NCBI GenBank assembly: GCA_947624315.1
Contig: CANQJU010000047.1
Location: 1-7,799 of the forward strand
Direction of reading: 5' to 3'
Origin: an uncultured Bacilli bacterium
Lineage (GTDB): Bacteria; Bacillota_I; Bacilli_A; ML615J-28; CAG-698
Length of the DNA: 7,799 bases
A program made the translations under genes and the position numbers. Every line of letters starts with the position of its first letter. The stretch's first letter is position 1. The notes below the pieces were generated by a model. The model was not told where the DNA came from, did no database searches, and was given only the letters and a program-made list of their open reading frames with translations. This document shows, in pieces, positions 7,251 through 7,799 of this stretch.

Positions 7251-7799
7251 CTTAGTTGGTAAACCAAACTCTTTACGTTTACGAGTAATTTCACCATTAA
7301 TCAATGTAATATAATCACTGAATGTTTCACGTGGATTACTATCGTTATTAATAACTTCACGAATAGAATTTTCAAGGTTACGGCTAATGTAATATCCACC
7401 AGCAACTTCTGGAATACCAAATGTAATATCCCATTGAGACTTCAAAATTTCTCTTTCTTGTTTTGACCAAGGTAAATTTTGGAAGGCTTCAACGTTAGCT
7501 GTATTATGACGGGCAGCAGCACCTAAAATAGATTCAAGTTCACGAGCGTAACTTGTTTGAGTGCTTGCGGAAGTCCACCACTTTAAGAATTCCCATGATG
7601 AATCATAATCATCACTTTGACGCATAATAATATTAGCTGTTCCACTTGATACGCCACGGTTATCTAAAACTGTTGATGTTGTACCATCAGGATTAGTAAC
7701 TTCACGATATGTACCAGGTAATGGAGCAAATGACCACTTACCAGCGATATCAGGGGCGAATACTGAAAAAGTATTAAACAATGAATATGCAGAAATACC
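7248..7799 (-). CDS. Extracellular solute-binding protein, family 1, sugar type (5' end outside window; C-terminal part only)
   Basis: The frame is open from the window edge to TAG at 7250-7248, giving 184 visible codons. A TTG at 7781 could be mistaken for a start, but the frame continues upstream (GISAYS precedes it) and has no signal peptide, so the true start is beyond the edge. The visible part is the C-terminal lobe of a periplasmic-type binding protein. It includes GKWSFAPLPGT, a stretch ending in SSGTANIIM that leads into DDYDSSWEFLKWWTSASTQ (the WW codons are at 7575-7580), ESILGAAARHNTAN, LPW, and a final helix ending RKRKEFGLPTK. These match sugar-binding proteins of CUT1 importers. 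It would be held outside the cell, usually as a lipoprotein in monoderm bacteria, and deliver sugar to the two permeases that follow. The lipobox, if present, lies outside the window. Confidence 0.9.
   Translation of the reverse strand, partial: GISAYSLFNTFSVFAPDIAGKWSFAPLPGTYREVTNPDGTTSTVLDNRGVSSGTANIIMRQSDDYDSSWEFLKWWTSASTQTSYARELESILGAAARHNTANVEAFQNLPWSKQEREILKSQWDITFGIPEVAGGYYISRNLENSIREVINNDSNPRETFSDYITLINGEITRKRKEFGLPTK

Larger units (their letters stand above)
1..7799 (-). other. Six-gene operon: sugar importer plus propeller/TPR, YIP1 and DUF5696 surface proteins
   Basis: All six frames lie on the minus strand. Successive gene gaps in transcription order are 15 bases, a one-base overlap, 9 bases, a one-base overlap, and 14 bases. 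None can hold a terminator hairpin or a promoter. The transcript therefore starts upstream of position 7799 and runs past position 1. No regulator gene is visible, so how the operon is controlled cannot be told here. Confidence 0.85.

Noticed and set aside
7248..7781. A complete 177-residue protein starting at TTG 7781-7779
   Set aside because: The frame stays open to the window edge, the product lacks a signal peptide, and its content is the C-terminal lobe of a solute-binding protein. It is a truncated larger gene.
1..7799. Mycoplasma-type genetic code (TGA as Trp), suggested by the AT-rich sequence and absence of TGA stops
   Set aside because: Tryptophans in all six frames are TGG and no in-frame TGA is needed to keep a gene open. 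Five stops without TGA is too small a sample to argue for recoding.

Overview
This AT-rich window (roughly one third G+C by eye) holds one compact run of six genes, all on the minus strand. It reads like a low-GC Bacillota or Tenericutes-related bacterium. The signs are strong AGGAGG-type ribosome binding sites, A/T-ending codons and single-membrane (monoderm) style surface proteins. Trp is read from TGG, and the five visible stops are TAG or TAA. Species cannot be named from the sequence.

In transcription order (right to left) the genes are: the 3' part of a family 1 extracellular solute-binding protein (7799-7248, start outside the window); a MalF-like permease (7232-6243); a MalG-like permease (6243-5245); a beta-propeller/NHL-like plus TPR protein with a membrane segment at each end (5235-3496); a five-helix YIP1-family membrane protein (3496-2774); and a large membrane-anchored DUF5696 protein (2759 to 1, C-terminus outside the window). 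Two junctions share one base as TAATG. The other three have 9-15 base gaps in which a Shine-Dalgarno sequence abuts or overlaps a TAG stop. There is no room for an internal terminator or an independent promoter between genes, so the set is almost certainly one transcript. Its promoter and terminator both lie outside the window.

The first three genes form a CUT1-type carbohydrate importer without its own ATPase; such importers commonly borrow a shared MsmX-type ATPase. The last three are predicted to sit in the membrane or on its outer face. The DUF5696 protein has a (beta/alpha)-barrel-like C-terminal half with glycoside-hydrolase-like motifs, and the propeller/TPR protein looks like a surface scaffold or sensor. 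My inference is a surface glycan capture, processing and import system. The pairing of DUF5696, YIP1 and propeller/TPR genes with this permease subfamily is, from memory, seen in other Bacillota, but I know of no defined biochemical role. It is the most interesting aspect of an otherwise regular window. No RNA genes, mobile elements, CRISPR arrays, long repeats or broken genes were seen.
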